Below, one piece after another: positions 37,303 through 52,734 of a DNA stretch of 64,000 bases. Location: contig CM051023.1 of the NCBI GenBank assembly GCA_027704905.1, positions 1,195,597-1,259,596 on the forward strand, in the 5' to 3' direction. The translations under genes were made by a program, and so were the position numbers. The notes below the pieces were generated by a model, which was not told the DNA's origin, made no database searches, and saw nothing but the letters and a program-made list of their open reading frames with translations. Position 1 is the stretch's first letter, and every line of letters begins with the position of its first letter. Origin of the DNA: Muraenolepis orangiensis. Taxonomy: Eukaryota > Chordata > Actinopteri > Gadiformes > Muraenolepididae.

Positions 37303-38439
37303 TAGATAAAACGATCGATCGAGAGAAAGAGAGACAGACAGAGAGACAGACAGACAGACAAAATGATCGATCGAGAGACAGACAAAACGATCGATCGAGA
37401 GAAAGACAGACAGAGACAGACAGACAGACAAAACGATAGACAGACAGACAGACAGATAAACCGATCGATCGAGAGACAGAGAGACAGACAGACAGACAGA
37501 CAGAGAGACAGATAGATAGATAAACCGATCGATGGAGAGACAGACAGACAGACAGACAGACAGATCGATCGACAGAAAGAGAGACAGACACAGAGACAGA
37601 GACAGATAAACCGATCGATAGAGAGATAGATAGATAGATAGATAGATAGATAAACCGATCGATTGAGAGAAAGAGAGACCGACCGACCGACCGACCGACC
37701 GACAGACAGACAGACAGACAGATAGATAAACCGATCGATCGAGAGAAAGAGAGACAGACAGACAGACAGACAGATAGATAGATAAACCGATCGATCGACA
37801 CAGACAGACAGACAGACAAACCGATCGATCGAGAGACAGACAGACAGACCGATCGAGAGAAAGACCGACCCACCGAGACAGAGACAGAGAAATAGATAGA
37901 TAAACCGATCGACAGACAGACAGACAGACCGATCGAGAGAAAGACCGACCGACAGAGACAGAGAAATAGATAGATAAACCGATCGACAGACAGACAGATA
38001 AACCTTTCGATCGAGAGACAGACAGACAGACAGACAAACCGATCGATCGAGAGAATGAGAGACAGACAGACAGACAGACAGCTAGATAAAACGATCGATC
38101 AAGAGAAAGAGAGCCAGACAGACAGACAGACAGACAGACAGACAGTCAGATAAACCGATCGATCAAAAGAAAGAGAGACAGACAGACAGATAAACCGATC
38201 GATCGAGAAAGAGAGACAGAGAGACAGACAGACAGACAAACAAACCGATCGATCGAGAAAGAGAGACAGACAGACAGACAGAAAGACAGACAGATAAACC
38301 GATCGATCGAGAGAAAGAGAGACAGACAGACAGATAAACCGATCGATCAAAAGAAAGAGAGATAGACCGACAGACAGACAAACCGATCGATCGATCGAGA
38401 AAGAGAGACAGACAAACAGACAAACCGATCGATCGAGAA

Positions 38440-38474
<35 letters not shown>

Positions 38475-39545
38475 TAGATAGATAGATAAAACGATCGATC
38501 GAGAGAAAGAGAGACAGACAGAGAGACAGACAGACAGACAAAACGATCGATCGAGAGACAGACAGACAGACAGACAAAACGATCGATCGAGAGAAAGACA
38601 GAGACAGACAGACAGACAAAACGATAGACAGACAGACAGACAAAACGATCGATCGAGAGAAAGACAGACAGACAGACAGACAAAATGATCGATCGACAGA
38701 CAGACAAAACGATCGACAGACAGACAGACAAAACGATAGACAGACAGACAGACAAAACGATCGATCGAGAGAATGAGAGACAGACAGACAGACAGACAGA
38801 CAGAAAGCTAGATAAAACGATCGATCAAGAGAAAGCCAGACAGACAGATCGAGAAAGAGAGACAGACAGACAGACAGTCAGATAAACCGATCGATCAAAA
38901 GAAAGAGAGACAGACAGATAAACCGATCGATCGAAAGACAGACAGACAGATAAACCGATCGATCGAGAAAGAGAGACAGAGAGACAGACAGACAGACAAA
39001 CCAATCGATCAAGAAAGAGAGACAGACAGACAGACAGAAAGACAGACAGATAAACCGATCGATCGAGAGAAAGAGAGACAAACAGACAGATAAACCGATC
39101 GATCAAAAGAAAGAGAGATAGACAGACAGACAGACAAACCGATCGATCGAAAGACAGACAGACAGACAAACCGATCGATCGAGAAAGAGAGACAGACAGA
39201 CAGACAGAGAGACAGACAGACAGACAAAACGATCGATCGAGAGAAAGAGAGACAGACAGACAGACAAAACGATCGATCGAGAGACAGACAGACAGACAAA
39301 ATGATTGATCGAGAGACAGACAGACAGACAAAACGATCGACAGACAGACAGACAGACAGACAGATAAACCGATCGATCGAGAGAAAGAGAGACAGACAGA
39401 CAGATAAACCGATCGATCAAAAGAAAGAGAGATAGACAGACAGACAGACAGATAAACCGATCGATCGAAAGACAGACAGACAGATAAACCGATCGATCGA
39501 GAAAGAGAGACAGACAAACCGATCGATCGAGAAAGAGAGACAGAC

Positions 39546-39576
<31 letters not shown>

Positions 39577-39846
39577 TAGATAGATAGATAGATAAACCGA
39601 TCGATCGAGAGAAAGAGAGACAGACAGACAGACAGACAGATAAATCGATCGAGAGACAGACAAATAAATCGATCGAGAGACAGACAGACAGATAAATCGA
39701 TCGAGAGACAGACAGACAGATAAATCGATCGAGAGACAGACAGACAGACAGACAGATAAATCGATCGAGAGACAGACAAATAAATCGATCGAGAGACAGA
39801 CAGACAGATAAATCGATCGAGAGACAGACAGACAGATAAATCGATC

Positions 39847-39880
<34 letters not shown>

Positions 39881-40413
39881 TCGATAGACAGATAAATCGA
39901 TCGACAGACAGACAGACCGACAGATAAATCGATAGACAGACAGATAAATCGATCGACAGACAGACAGATAAATCGATCGACAGACAGACAGACAGACAGA
40001 CAGATAAATCGATCGACAGACAGATAAATCGATCGACAGACAGATAAATCGATCGACAGACAGATAAATCGATCGACAGACAGATAAATCGATAGACAGA
40101 CAGATAAATCGATAGACAGACAGACAAATCGATCGACAGACAGACAGACAGACAGACAGACAGATAAATCGATCGACAGATAAATCGACAGACAGACAGA
40201 TAAATCGATCGACAGATAAATCGATCGACAGACAGACAGATAAATCGATCGACAGATAAATCGATCGACAGACAGACAGACAGACAGAAAGATAGATAAA
40301 CCTATCGATCGAGAGAAAGAGAGACAGACAGTCAGATAAAGAAATAGATCGATAGACCGATCGATTGAGAGAAAGAAAGACAGACAGACAGACAAACCGA
40401 TCGATCGAGAGAA

Positions 40414-40445
<32 letters not shown>

Positions 40446-41185
40446 CGATTGATCGAGAGAAAGACAGACAGACAGACAGACAGATAGATAAACCGATTGA
40501 TCGAGAGAAAGAGAGACAGACAGAAAGACAGACAGACAGACAGACAGACAGATAGATAGATAGATCGAGAGACAGAGAGACAGACAGAGAGACAGACAGA
40601 GAGACAGACAGATAGATAGATAAACCGATCGATGGAGAGACAGACAGACAGACAGACAGATAGATAAACCGATCGATGGATAGACAGACAGACAGAGACA
40701 GATAGATAGATAGATAGATAAACCGATCGATTGAGAGAAAGAGAGACCGACCGACAGACAGACAGACAGATAGATAGATAGATAAACCGATCGATCGAGA
40801 GATAGATAGATAAACCGATCGAGAGAAAGAGAGACAGACAGACAGACAGACACAGACAGACAGATAGATAAACCGATCGATCGAGAGACAGACAGACCGA
40901 TCGAGAGAAAGACCGACCCACCGAGACAGAGACAGAGAAATAGATCGATAAACCGATCGACAGACAGACCGATCGAGAGAAAGACCGACCGACCGAGACA
41001 GAGAAATAGATAGATAAACCGATCGACAGACAGACAGACAGACAGATAAACCGATCGATCCAGAGACAGACAGACAGACAGACAAACCGATCGATCGAGA
41101 GAATGAGAGACAGACAGACAGACAGACAGACAGCTAGATAAAACGATCGATCAAGAGAAAGAGAGCCAGACAGACAGATCGAGAA

Positions 41186-41221
<36 letters not shown>

Positions 41222-41383
41222 CGATCGATCGAGAAAGAGAGACAGACAAACAGACAGAAAGACAGACAGATAAACCGATCGATCGAGGGAAAGAGAGACA
41301 GACAGACAGACAGATAAACCGATCGATCGAGAAAGAGAGACAGAGAGACAGACAAACCGATCGATCGAGAAAGAGAGACAGAC

Positions 41384-41420
<37 letters not shown>

Positions 41421-41859
41421 TATAGATAAAACGATCGATCGAGAGAAAGAGAGACAGACAAAACGATCGACAGACAGACAGACAGACAAACCGATCGATC
41501 GAGAGAAAGAGAGACAGACAGACAGACAGACAAAATGATTGATCGAGAGACAGACAGACAGACAAAACGATCGACAGACAGACAGACAGACAGACAAACC
41601 GATCGATCAAAAGAAAGAGAGATAGACAGACAGACAGACAAAATGATTGATCGAGAGACAGACAGACAGACAAAACGATCGACAGACAGATAAACCGATC
41701 GATCGAGAGAAAGAGAGACAGACAGACAGATAAACCAATCGATCAAAAGAAAGAGAGATAGACAGACAGACAGATAAACCGATCGATCGAAAGACAGACA
41801 GATAAACCGATCGATCGAGAAAGAGAGACAGAGAGACAGACAAACCGATCGATCGAGAA

Positions 41860-41918
<59 letters not shown>

Positions 41919-42373
41919 TCGAGAGAAAGACAGACAGACAGATAGATAAAACGATCGATCGAGAGAAAGAGAGACAGACAGACAGACAGATAGATAGATA
42001 AAACGATCGATCGAGAGAAAGAGAGACAGACAGACAGACAGACAGATAAATCGATCGAGAGACAGACAGACAGATAAATCGATCGACAGACAGACAGACA
42101 GACAGACAAATCGATAGACAGACAGATAAATCGATCGACAGACAGACAGACAGACAGACAGATAAATCTATCGACAGATAAATCGATAGACAGACAGATA
42201 AATCGATCGACAGACAGACAGACAGACAGACAGACAGATAAATCGATCGACAGACAGATAAATCGATAGACAGACAGACAAATCGATCGACACAGACAGA
42301 CAGACAGACAGACAGATAAATCGATCGACAGACAAATCGACAGACAGAAAGATAGATAAACCGATCGAGAGAA

Positions 42374-42406
<33 letters not shown>

Positions 42407-43756
42407 GGCAGATAGATAAACCGATCGAGAGAAAGAGAGACAGACAGACAGATAAAGAAATAGATCGATAGACCGATCGATTGAGAGAAAGAAAGACAGA
42501 CAGACAGACAAACCGATCGATCGAGAGAAAGAGAGACAGACAGATAAACCGATCGATCAAAAGAAAGAGAGATAGACAGACAGACAGATAAACCGATCGA
42601 TCGAAAGACAGACAGACAGACAGATAAACCGATCGATCGAGAAAGAGAGACAGAGAGACAGACAAACCGATCGATCGAGAAAGAGAGACAGACAGACAGT
42701 CAAACCGATCGATCGAGAAAGAGAGATAGACAGACAGACAGATAAACCGATCGATCGAAAGACAGACAGACATATAGATAAAACGATCGATCGAGAGAAA
42801 GAGAGACAGACAGCGACAAAACAATCGATCGAGGGACAGACAGACAGACAAAATGATTGATCGAGAGACAGACAGACAGACAAAACGATCGACAGACAGA
42901 TAAACCGATCGATCGAGAGAAAGAGAGACAGACAGACAGATAAACCGATCGATCAAAAGAAAGAGAGATAGACAGACAGACAGACAAAATGATTGATCGA
43001 GAGACAGACAGACAAAACGATCGACAGACAGACAGACAGACAGATAAACCGATCGATCAAAAGAAAGAGAGACAGACACAGACAGATAAACCGATCGATC
43101 GAGAAAGAGAGACAGACAAACCGATCGATCGAGAAAGAGAGACAGACAGAGAGACAGACAGACAGACAGACAGACATATAGATAGATAGATAGATAGATA
43201 GATAAACCGATCGATCGAGAGACAGACAGACAGACAGACCGATCGAGAGAAAGACAGACAGACAGATAGATAAAACGATCGATCGAGAGAAAGAGAGACA
43301 GACAGACAGATAAATCGATCGAGAGACAGATAGACAGACAGACAAATCGATCGAGAGACAGACAGACAGACAAATCGATCGAGAGACAGACAGACAGACA
43401 GACAGATAAATCGATCGACAGACAGACCGACAGATAAATCGATCGATCGACAGACAGACAGATAAATCGATCGACAGATAAATCGATAGACAGACAGATA
43501 AATCGATCGACAGACAGACAGACAGACAGATAAATCGATCGACAGACAGATAAATCGATCGACAGACAGATAAATCGATAGACAGACAGACAAATCGATC
43601 GACAGACAGACAGATAAATCGATCGACAGACAAATCGACAGACAGACAGACAGATAAATCGATCGACAGATAAATCGACAGACAGACAGATAAATCGATC
43701 GACAGATAAATTGATCGACAGACAGACAGACAAATCGATCGACAGATAAATCGATC

Positions 43757-43802
<46 letters not shown>

Positions 43803-43915
43803 TAAACCGATCGAGAGAAAGAGAGACAGACAGATAAAGAAATAGATCGATAGACCGATCGATTGAGAGAAAGAAAGACAGACAGACAGACAGACAAACC
43901 GATCGATCGAGAGAA

Positions 43916-43946
<31 letters not shown>

Positions 43947-44081
43947 ACGATAGATAGATAAAACGATCGCTCGAGAGAAAGAGAGACAGACAGACACAGA
44001 GACAGATAGATAGATAGATAAACCAACCGATCCAGACAGACAGAAAGACAGACAGACAGACAAACCGATTGATCGAGAGAA

Positions 44082-44112
<31 letters not shown>

Positions 44113-44181
44113 TAGATAGATAAACCGATTGATCGAGAGAAAGAGAGACAGAAAGACAGACAGATAGATAGATCGAGAGAC

Positions 44182-44212
<31 letters not shown>

Positions 44213-44686
44213 GAGACAGACAGACAGATAGATAAACCGATCGATGGAGAGACAGACAGACAGACAGATAGATAAACCGATCGATGGATAGACAGACAGA
44301 CAGACAGACAGATCGATCGACGGAAAGAGAGACAGACAGACACAGAGACAGATAGATAGATAAACCGATCGATCGAGAGATAGATAGATAGATAGATAGA
44401 TAAATCGATCGATTGAGAGAAAGAGAGACCGACCGACAGACAGACAGACAGACCGATAGATAGATAAACCGATCGATCGAGAGATAGATAGATAAACCGA
44501 TCGAGAGAAAGAGAGACAGACAGACCGATCGAGAGAAAGACCGACCCACCGAGACAGAGACAGAGAAATAGATAGATAAACCGATCGACAAACAGACAGA
44601 CAGACAGATAAACCGATCGATCGAGAGACAGACAGACAGACAGACAGATAGACAGACAGACAGACAAACCGATCGATCGAGAGAAT

Positions 44687-44718
<32 letters not shown>

Positions 44719-45330
44719 GCTAGATAAAACGATCGATCAAGAGAAAGAGAGCCAGACAGACAGATCGAGAAAGAGAGACAGACAGACAGACAGTCAGATA
44801 AACCGATCGATCGAGAAAGAGAGACAGACAGAGACAAAATGATTGATCGAGAGACAGACAGACAGACAAAACGATCGATCGAGAGAAAGAGAGACAGACA
44901 GACAGACAGACATATAGACAAAACGATCGACAGACAGACAGACAGACAGATAAACCGATCGATCGAGAGAAAGAGAGACAGACAGACAGATAAACCGATC
45001 GATCAAAGAAAGAGAGATAGACAGACAGATAAACCGATCGATCGAAAGACAGACAGACAGACAGACAGATAAACCGATCGATCGAGAAAGAGAGACAGAC
45101 AGACAGACCGATCGATCGAGAAAGAGAGACAGACAGACAGATCGAGAGACAGACAGACAAAACGATCGATCGACAGACAGACAAAACGATCGACAGACAG
45201 ACAGACAAAACGATCGATCGAGAGAATGAGAGACAGACAGACAGACAGCTAGATAAAACGATCGATCAAGAGAAAGAGAGCCAGACAGACAGACAGACAG
45301 ATCGAGAAAGAGAGACAGACAGACAGTCAG

Positions 45331-45336
45331 ATAAAC
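45331..45336 (+). repeat. L2 target-site duplication, left
   Basis: The bases ATAAAC end the satellite here and recur at 46897-46902 immediately after the element. In uninterrupted copies the phrase CAGATAAACCGATCGATC is continuous, so the six bases are a true duplication. Microhomology with the TAAA-rich element tail leaves the exact boundary uncertain by a base or two. Confidence 0.8.
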
Positions 45337-45338
45337 TT

Positions 45339-46607
45339 TCTTCCTATCTCTCCCAGAACAACCTCCTCGACCCTCACCAGTCAGGCTTCAAGGCTGCGCA
45401 CTCCACGGAGACGGCACTGCTCGCAGTGACAGAGTCTCTTCGTGATGCCAGAAGCTCGTCCCTCTCATCGGTACTGATCCTTCTCGACCTGTCTGCGGCG
45501 TTCGACACAGTGAACCACCAGATCCTCCTCTCCACTCTCGCCGAGCTTGGAATCGCTGGAACTGCGTTATCCTGGTTCACCTCCTACCTTGCAGATCGGA
45601 CTTATCAGGTCACATGGAACGGTTCCCTGTCCAAACCCTGCACCCTGGACACCGGAGTTCCTCAAGGCTCAGTATTGGGACCCCTTCTGTTTTCTCTTTA
45701 CACTAAATCGCTAGGCTCTGTAATCGCATCTCATGGCTTCTCCTATCACTGCTATGCGGATGACACTCAACTGTTTCTCTCCTTTCCCCCCTCAGAAACC
45801 CAAATAGCAACACGCATCTCGAAATGCCTGGCCGACATCAGCAGATGGACAGCCGCCAACCACCTGAAGCTCAACCTTGACAAGACTGAGCTCCTCTTCA
45901 TACCGGGGAAAGACTGCCCTCAGATGGACCTACTGGTCACCATCGAGAACACCCAAGTCTCCCCCTCAACCACAACAAGAGACCTTGGTGTGGTGGTAGA
46001 TGACCAGCTGTCCTGCAATGCCAACGTCACCGCGGTGGCCCGATCTTGCAGAATTGCCCTCTACAACATCCGCAGGATCCGGCCCTTCCTCACACGTGAA
46101 GCGGCCCAGATCCTGGTCCAAGCGCTCGTCATCACCCGCCTCGACTACTGCAACTCTCTCCTGGCGGGACTCCCCGCCTCTGCAACCAAGCCCCTCCAAC
46201 GCATCCAGAACGCAGCAGCACGCCTGGTATTCAACCTACCGAAATTCTCCCACGTGACCCCTCTCTTCCGCGAACTCCACTGGCTTCCGGTAAATGCTCG
46301 CATCAAATTCAAGATTCTGGTGCTGACCTTTAGGGCAGTCAATGGAACTGCCCCGGCCTACCTCCAGGCGTTGGTCAAACCCTACATCCCAGCCAGAGCG
46401 CTCCGCTCAACTTCTGCCAGGCGACTTGTTCGACCTTCACTAAGGTCAACCAAACATCGCTCGTCCAAAACCCAGCTCTTCACGGCTCTGGCCCCACAGT
46501 GGTGGAATGAACTCCCGTCTCATGTCAGGACGGCAGAGTCCCTCGCCAGCTTCCGCAAGAGACTCAAGACCCACCTGTTCAGAGTCCACCTGGACTCTCC
46601 TTTGTGA
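45339..46607 (+). pseudogene. partial LINE reverse transcriptase (L2 group)
   Basis: An open frame of 422 codons to TGA at 46605-46607. It has no genuine start: it is open from the truncation point, and the first residues (SSYLSQNNLLDPHQSGF) are typical internal RT sequence. RT motif A, LDLSAAFD, has its first Asp at 45486-45488. Motif B, GVPQGSVLGP, begins at 45654, and the catalytic YADD is at 45753-45764. Thumb and C-terminal sequence follow, with RDLGVVVDDQL, TRLDYCNSLLAGLP, LHWLPV and the terminal FRKRLKTHLF, all typical of fish L2 polyproteins. In a full element this enzyme copies the LINE RNA at a nicked chromosomal target. The endonuclease domain is absent, so the copy is a dead fragment, although its remaining frame is undamaged. 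Confidence 0.93.
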
Positions 46608-46843
46608 AACCCCTAAACTTGCTTAAGTCCTGACATTAATAGCTCTTAGCATGTTGTATATGTTAGCAAGTGTATGTCCTTAATGTTGTTAACACGCTCT
46701 TATCACAGCTACTTAAGCAGGTGACCTAGCAGTACGAAATTGTGTTATTCATCTTGTCAATATGAATACTTGTGAACTGCTGTATTTATATGTTTGCGTA
46801 CCCCAGTGTTATGCTATTGTCTGCTTCAACTAATGTACACCTT
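46608..46843 (+). other. L2 3' untranslated region
   Basis: AT-rich non-coding sequence between the RT stop and the conserved tail. It contains TTAATGTTGTTAACACG and TATGTTAGCAAGTG segments. No further frame is present. Confidence 0.8.
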
Positions 46844-46896
46844 GTAAGTCGCTTTGGATAAAAGCGTCTGCCAAATGCCCTAAATGTAAATGTAAA
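46844..46896 (+). other. conserved L2 3' tail and terminal microrepeat
   Basis: Starts GTAAGTCGCTTTGGATAAAA and continues GCGTCTGCCAAATGCC, then CTAAATGTAAATGTAAA. This 3' end is the recognition sequence of fish L2 reverse transcriptases and is shared by SINEs that borrow the L2 machinery. It is a strong teleost marker. Confidence 0.92.
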
Positions 46897-46902
46897 ATAA
46901 AC
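46897..46902 (+). repeat. L2 target-site duplication, right
   Basis: ATAAAC, matching 45331-45336, directly follows the element's TGTAAA tail. Confidence 0.8.
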
Positions 46903-47093
46903 CGATCGATCAAAAGAAAGAGAGACAGACAGACAGACAGATAAACCGATCGATCGAAAGACAGACAGATAAACCGATCGATCGAGAAAGAGAGACAGAC
47001 AGACAGACAAACCAATCGATCGAGAAAGAGAGACAGACAGACAGACAAACCAATCGATCGAGAAAGAGAGATAGACAGACAGACCGATCGATC

Positions 47094-47125
<32 letters not shown>

Positions 47126-47598
47126 GAGACAGACAGACAGACAGACAGACATATAGATAGATAGATAAATAAACCGATCGATCGAGAGACAGACAGACAG
47201 ATAGATAAAATGATCGATCGGGAGAAAGAGAGACAGACAGAGAGACAGACAGACAGACAAAATGATTGATCGAGAGACAGACAGACAGACAAAACGATCG
47301 ACAGACAGACAGATAAACCGATCGATCAAAAGAAAGAGAGATAGACAGACAGACAAAATGATTGATCGAGAGACAGACAGACAGACAAAACGATCGACAG
47401 ACAGACAGATAAACCGATCGATCGAGAGAAAGAGAGACAGATAAACCGATCGATCAAAAGAAAGAGAGATAGACAGACAGACAGATAGATAGATAGATAG
47501 ATAAACCGATCGATCGAGAGACAGACAGACAGACAGACAGACCGATCGAGAGAAAGACAGACAGACAGACAGATAGATAAAACGATCGATCGAGAGAA

Positions 47599-47629
<31 letters not shown>

Positions 47630-48171
47630 TAAACCGATCGATCAAGAGACAGAGACAGATAGATAGATAGACCGATCGATCGAGAGAAAGAGAGACAGAC
47701 AGATAAACCGATCGATCAAAAGAAAGAGAGATAGACAGACAGACAGACAGATAAACCGATCGATCGAAAGACAGACAGACATATAGATAGATAGATAGAT
47801 AGATAAACCGATCGATCGAGAGACAGACAGACAGACAGACAAAATGATTGATCGAGAGACAGACAGACGATCGACAGACAGACAGACAGACAGACAGATA
47901 AACCGATCGATCAAAAGAAAGAGAGACAGACAGACAGACAAAACGATCGAGTGAGAGACAGACAGATAGACAGACAGACAAAACGATCGACAGACAGACA
48001 GATAAACCGATCGATCGAGAGAAAGAGAGACAGACAGATAAACCGATCGATCAAAAGAAAGAGAGATAGACAGACAGACAGATAAACCGATCGATCGAAA
48101 GACAGACAGACAGATAAACCGATCGATCGAGAAAGAGAGACAGAGAGACAGACAAACCGATCGATCGAGAA

Positions 48172-48214
<43 letters not shown>

Positions 48215-49527
48215 TAGATAAACCGATCGATCGAGAGACAGACAGACAGACAGACAGACAGATAAACCGATCGATCAAGAGACAGAGACAGATAGATAGA
48301 TAGATAGATAAACCAATCGATCGACAGACAGACAGACGGATAGACCGATCGAGAGACAGAGAGACAGACAGACAGATAAACCGATCGATCGAGAGATAGA
48401 GAGACAGACAGACAGATCGATGGAGAGACAGAGAGACAGACAGACAGACAGACAGATAGAAAGATAGATAAACCGATCGAGAGATAGACAGACAGACAGA
48501 GACAGAGAAATAGATAGATAGATAGATAAACCGATCGAGAGAAAGAGAGACAGACAGACAGACAAAGAAATAGATCGATTGACCGATCGATTGAGAGAAA
48601 GAAAGACAGACAGACAAACCGATCGAGAGAAAGAGAGACAGACGGACAGACAGACAGACAGACAGAAATAGATAGATAGATAAACCGATCGAGAGAAAGA
48701 GAGACAGACAGACAGACAAAGAAATAGATCGATAGACCGATCGATTGAGAGAAAGAAAGACAGACAGACAGACAGACAAACCGATCGATCGAGAGAAAGA
48801 GAGACAGACAGAACGATAGATAGATAAACCGATTGCTCGAGAGAAAGAGAGACAGACACAGAGACAGATAAACCAACCGATCCAGACAGACAGACAGACA
48901 GACAAACCGATTGACCGAGAGAAAGAGAGACAGACAGAAAGACAGACAGAAAGACAGATAGATAAACCGATCGATCGAGAGACAGACAGACAGACAGATA
49001 GATAGATAAACCGATCGATGGAGAGACAGACAGACAGACAGACCGATCGACAGAAAGAGAGACAGACAGACAGACAGAGACAGACAGATAGATAGATAGA
49101 TAAACCGATCGATCGAGAGATAGATAGATAGATAAACCGATCGATCGACAGACAGACAGATAAACCGATCGATCGAGAGACAGACAGACAGACCGATCGA
49201 GAGAAAGACCGACCCACCGAGACAGAGACAGAGAAATAGATAGATAAACCGATCGACAGACAGACAGACAGACCGATCGAGAGAAAGACCGACCGACAGA
49301 GACAGAGAAATAGATAGATAAACCGATAGACAGATAAACCGATCGATCGAGAGACAGACAGGCAGACAGACAGACAGACAGACAAACCGATCGATCGAGA
49401 GAATGAGAGACAGACAGACAGCTAGATAAACCGATCGATCAAAAGAAAGAGAGATAGACAGACAGACAGACAAACCGATCGATCGAGAAAGAGAGATAGA
49501 CAGACAGACAAACCGATCGATCGAGAA

Positions 49528-49558
<31 letters not shown>

Positions 49559-50335
49559 TAGATAAAACGATCGATCGAGAGAAAGTGAGACAGACAGAGA
49601 GACAGACAGACAGACAAAACGATCGATCGAGAGACAGACAGACAGACAAAACGATCGATCGAGAGAAAGACAGACAGACAGACAAAACGATAGACAGACA
49701 AAACGATCGATCGAGAGAAATACAGACAGACAGACAAAATGATCGATCGACAGACAGACAAAACGATCGACAGACAGACAGACAGACAGACAAAACGATA
49801 GACAGACAAAACGATCGATCAAGAGAAAGAGAGCCAGATCGAGAAAGAGAGACAGACAGACAAACCGATCGATCAAAAGAAAGAGACAGACAGACAGACA
49901 GACAGACAGAAAGACAGACAGACAAACTGATCGATCGAGAGAAACAGAGACAGACAGACAGATAAACCGATCGATCGAGAAAGAGAGACAGAGAGACAGA
50001 CAAACCGATCGATCGAGAAAGAGAGACAGACAGAGAGACAGACAGACAGACAGACAGACATATAGATAAAACGATCGATCGAGAGAAAGAGAGACAGACA
50101 GACAGACAAAACGATCGATCGAGAGACAGACAGACAAAATGATTGATCGAGAGACAGACAGACAGACAAAACGATCGACAGACAGACAGACAGACAGATA
50201 AACCGATCGATCAAAAGAAAGAGAGATAGACAGACAGATAAACCGATCGATCGAAAGACAGACAAACAGACAGACAGATAAACCGATCGATCGAGAAAGA
50301 GAGACAGACAGACAGACAGACCGATCGATCGAGAA

Positions 50336-50406
<71 letters not shown>

Positions 50407-50835
50407 ACGATCGATCGACAGACAGACAAAACGATCGACAGACAGACAGACAAAACGATCGATCGAGAGAATGAGAGACAGACAGACAGACAGCTAGATA
50501 AAACGATCGATCAAGAGAAAGAGAGCCAGACAGACAGACAGACAGATCGAGAAAAAGAGACAGACAGACAGTCAGATAAACCGATCGATCAAAAGAAAGA
50601 GAGACAGACAGACAGACAGATAAACCGATCGATCGAAAGACAGACAGACAGACAAACCAATCGATCGAGAAAGAGAGACAGACACATAAACCGATCGATC
50701 AAAAGAAAGAGAGATAGACAGACAGACAGACAGATAGACAGAGAGACAGACAGACATATAGATAGATAGATAGATAGATAAACCGATCGATCGAGAGACA
50801 GACAGACAGATTGATAAAACGATCGATCGAGAGAA

Positions 50836-50870
<35 letters not shown>

Positions 50871-51057
50871 ATGATTAATCGAGAGACAGACAGACAGACA
50901 AAACGATCGACAGACAGACAGATAAACCGATCGATCGAGAGAAAGAGAGACAGATAAACCGATCGATCAAAAGAAAGAGAGATAGACAGACAGACAGATA
51001 AACCGATCGATCGAAAGACAGACAGACAGATAAACCGATCGATCGAGAAAGAGAGAC

Positions 51058-51104
<47 letters not shown>

Positions 51105-51487
51105 TCGATAGATAGATAAACCGATCGATCGAGAGACAGACAGACAGACAGACAGACCGATCGAGAGAAAGACAGACAGACAGACAGACAGACAGATAAA
51201 CCGATCGATCAAGAGACAGAGACAGATAGATAGATAGACCGATCGATCGAGAGAAAGAGAGACAGACAGACACAGATAAACCAATCGATCTAGAGACAGA
51301 CAGAGATAGATAGACCGATCGACAGACAGACAGACAGACAGATCGATCGAGAGAAATACAGACAGACAGACAGATCGATCGAGAGAAAGAGAGACAGACA
51401 GACAGATAGATAAACCAATCGATCGACAGACAGACAGACAGACAGATAAACCGATCGATCGAGAGAAAGAGAGACAGACACAGAGAC

Positions 51488-51488
<1 letters not shown>

Positions 51489-51523
<35 letters not shown>
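51489..51523 (+). repeat. (GATA)n run, contracted to ~9 words
   Basis: Occupies the same context (after GACACAGAGACAG, before AACCAATCGATCG) as the 88-153-bp GATA runs of macro copy 1. The local tract length is therefore highly mutable. Confidence 0.9.
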
Positions 51524-51525
<2 letters not shown>

Positions 51526-51765
51526 ACCAATCGATCGACAGACAGACAGACAGACGGATAGACAGATAGATAGACCGATCGAGAGACAGAGAGACAGACA
51601 GACAGACAGAGACAGACAGACAGACAGATCGATCGAGAGATAGATAGATAGACCGATCGATCGAGAGAAAGAGAGACAGACAGATAGATAAACCGATCCA
51701 TCGACAGATAAACCGATCGATCGAGAGATAGAGAGACAGACAGACAGACCGATCGATGGAGAGAC

Positions 51766-51797
<32 letters not shown>

Positions 51798-51889
51798 CGA
51801 TAGATAAACCGATCGATCGAGAGATAGAGAGACAGACAGACAGACAGATAGAAAGATAGATAAACCGATTGATAGAGAGAAAGAGAGAA

Positions 51890-51928
<39 letters not shown>

Positions 51929-52159
51929 GACAGAGAAATAGATAGATAGATAAACCGATCGAGAGAAAGAGAGACAGACAAAGAAATAGATCGATAGACC
52001 GATCGATTGAGAGAAAGAAAGACAGACAGACAGACAGACAAACCGATCGATCGAGAGAAAGAGAGACAGACGGACAGACAGATAGACCGATCGATGGAGA
52101 GACAGAGAGACAGACAGAGAGACAGACAGACCGATAGATAAACCGATCGATCGAGAGAT

Positions 52160-52191
<32 letters not shown>

Positions 52192-52534
52192 CGATCGATC
52201 GAGAGAAAGAGAGACAGACACAGAGACAGATAGATAGATAGATAAACCGATCGAGAGAAAGAGAGACAGACAGACAGACAAAGAAATAGATCGATAGACC
52301 GATCGATTGAGAGAAAGAAAGACAGACAGACAAACCGATCGATCGAGAGAAAGAGAGACAGACACAGAGACAGATAGATAGATAAACCAACCGATCCAGA
52401 CAGACAGAAAGACCGATTGATCGAGAGAACGACAGACAGATAGACCGATCGATGGAGAGACAGACAGACAGACCGATCGATCGACAGAAAGAGAGACAGA
52501 CAGACACAGAGACAGAGAGATAGATAAACCGATC

Positions 52535-52580
<46 letters not shown>

Positions 52581-52698
52581 TCGATCGAGAGAAATACAGA
52601 CAGACAGACAGATCGATCGAGAGAAAGAGAGACAGACAGACAGATAGATAAACCGATCGATCGAGAGACATACAGACAAACCGATCGATCGAGAGAAT

Positions 52699-52734
<36 letters not shown>

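Larger units (their letters stand above)
45337..46896 (+). mobile_element. L2-type (CR1/L2 group) LINE, 5'-truncated
   Basis: A 1560-bp insertion of normal base composition in an otherwise unbroken satellite. It holds the C-terminal part of a reverse transcriptase, a 3' UTR of about 240 bp, the teleost L2 3' tail and a short (TAAATG)-type terminal repeat, flanked by a 6-bp target duplication. The 5' part (ORF1 if present, endonuclease, N-terminal fingers of RT) is missing, the usual result of incomplete target-primed reverse transcription. The preserved frame has no stop or frameshift, which argues for a young copy. It cannot move on its own. Confidence 0.95.

Noticed and set aside
45426..46607. 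Reverse-transcriptase frame as a functional gene starting at 45426
   Set aside because: That position is a GTG inside the RT domain, the frame is open upstream to the truncation point at 45337, and the endonuclease and N-terminal RT are missing.
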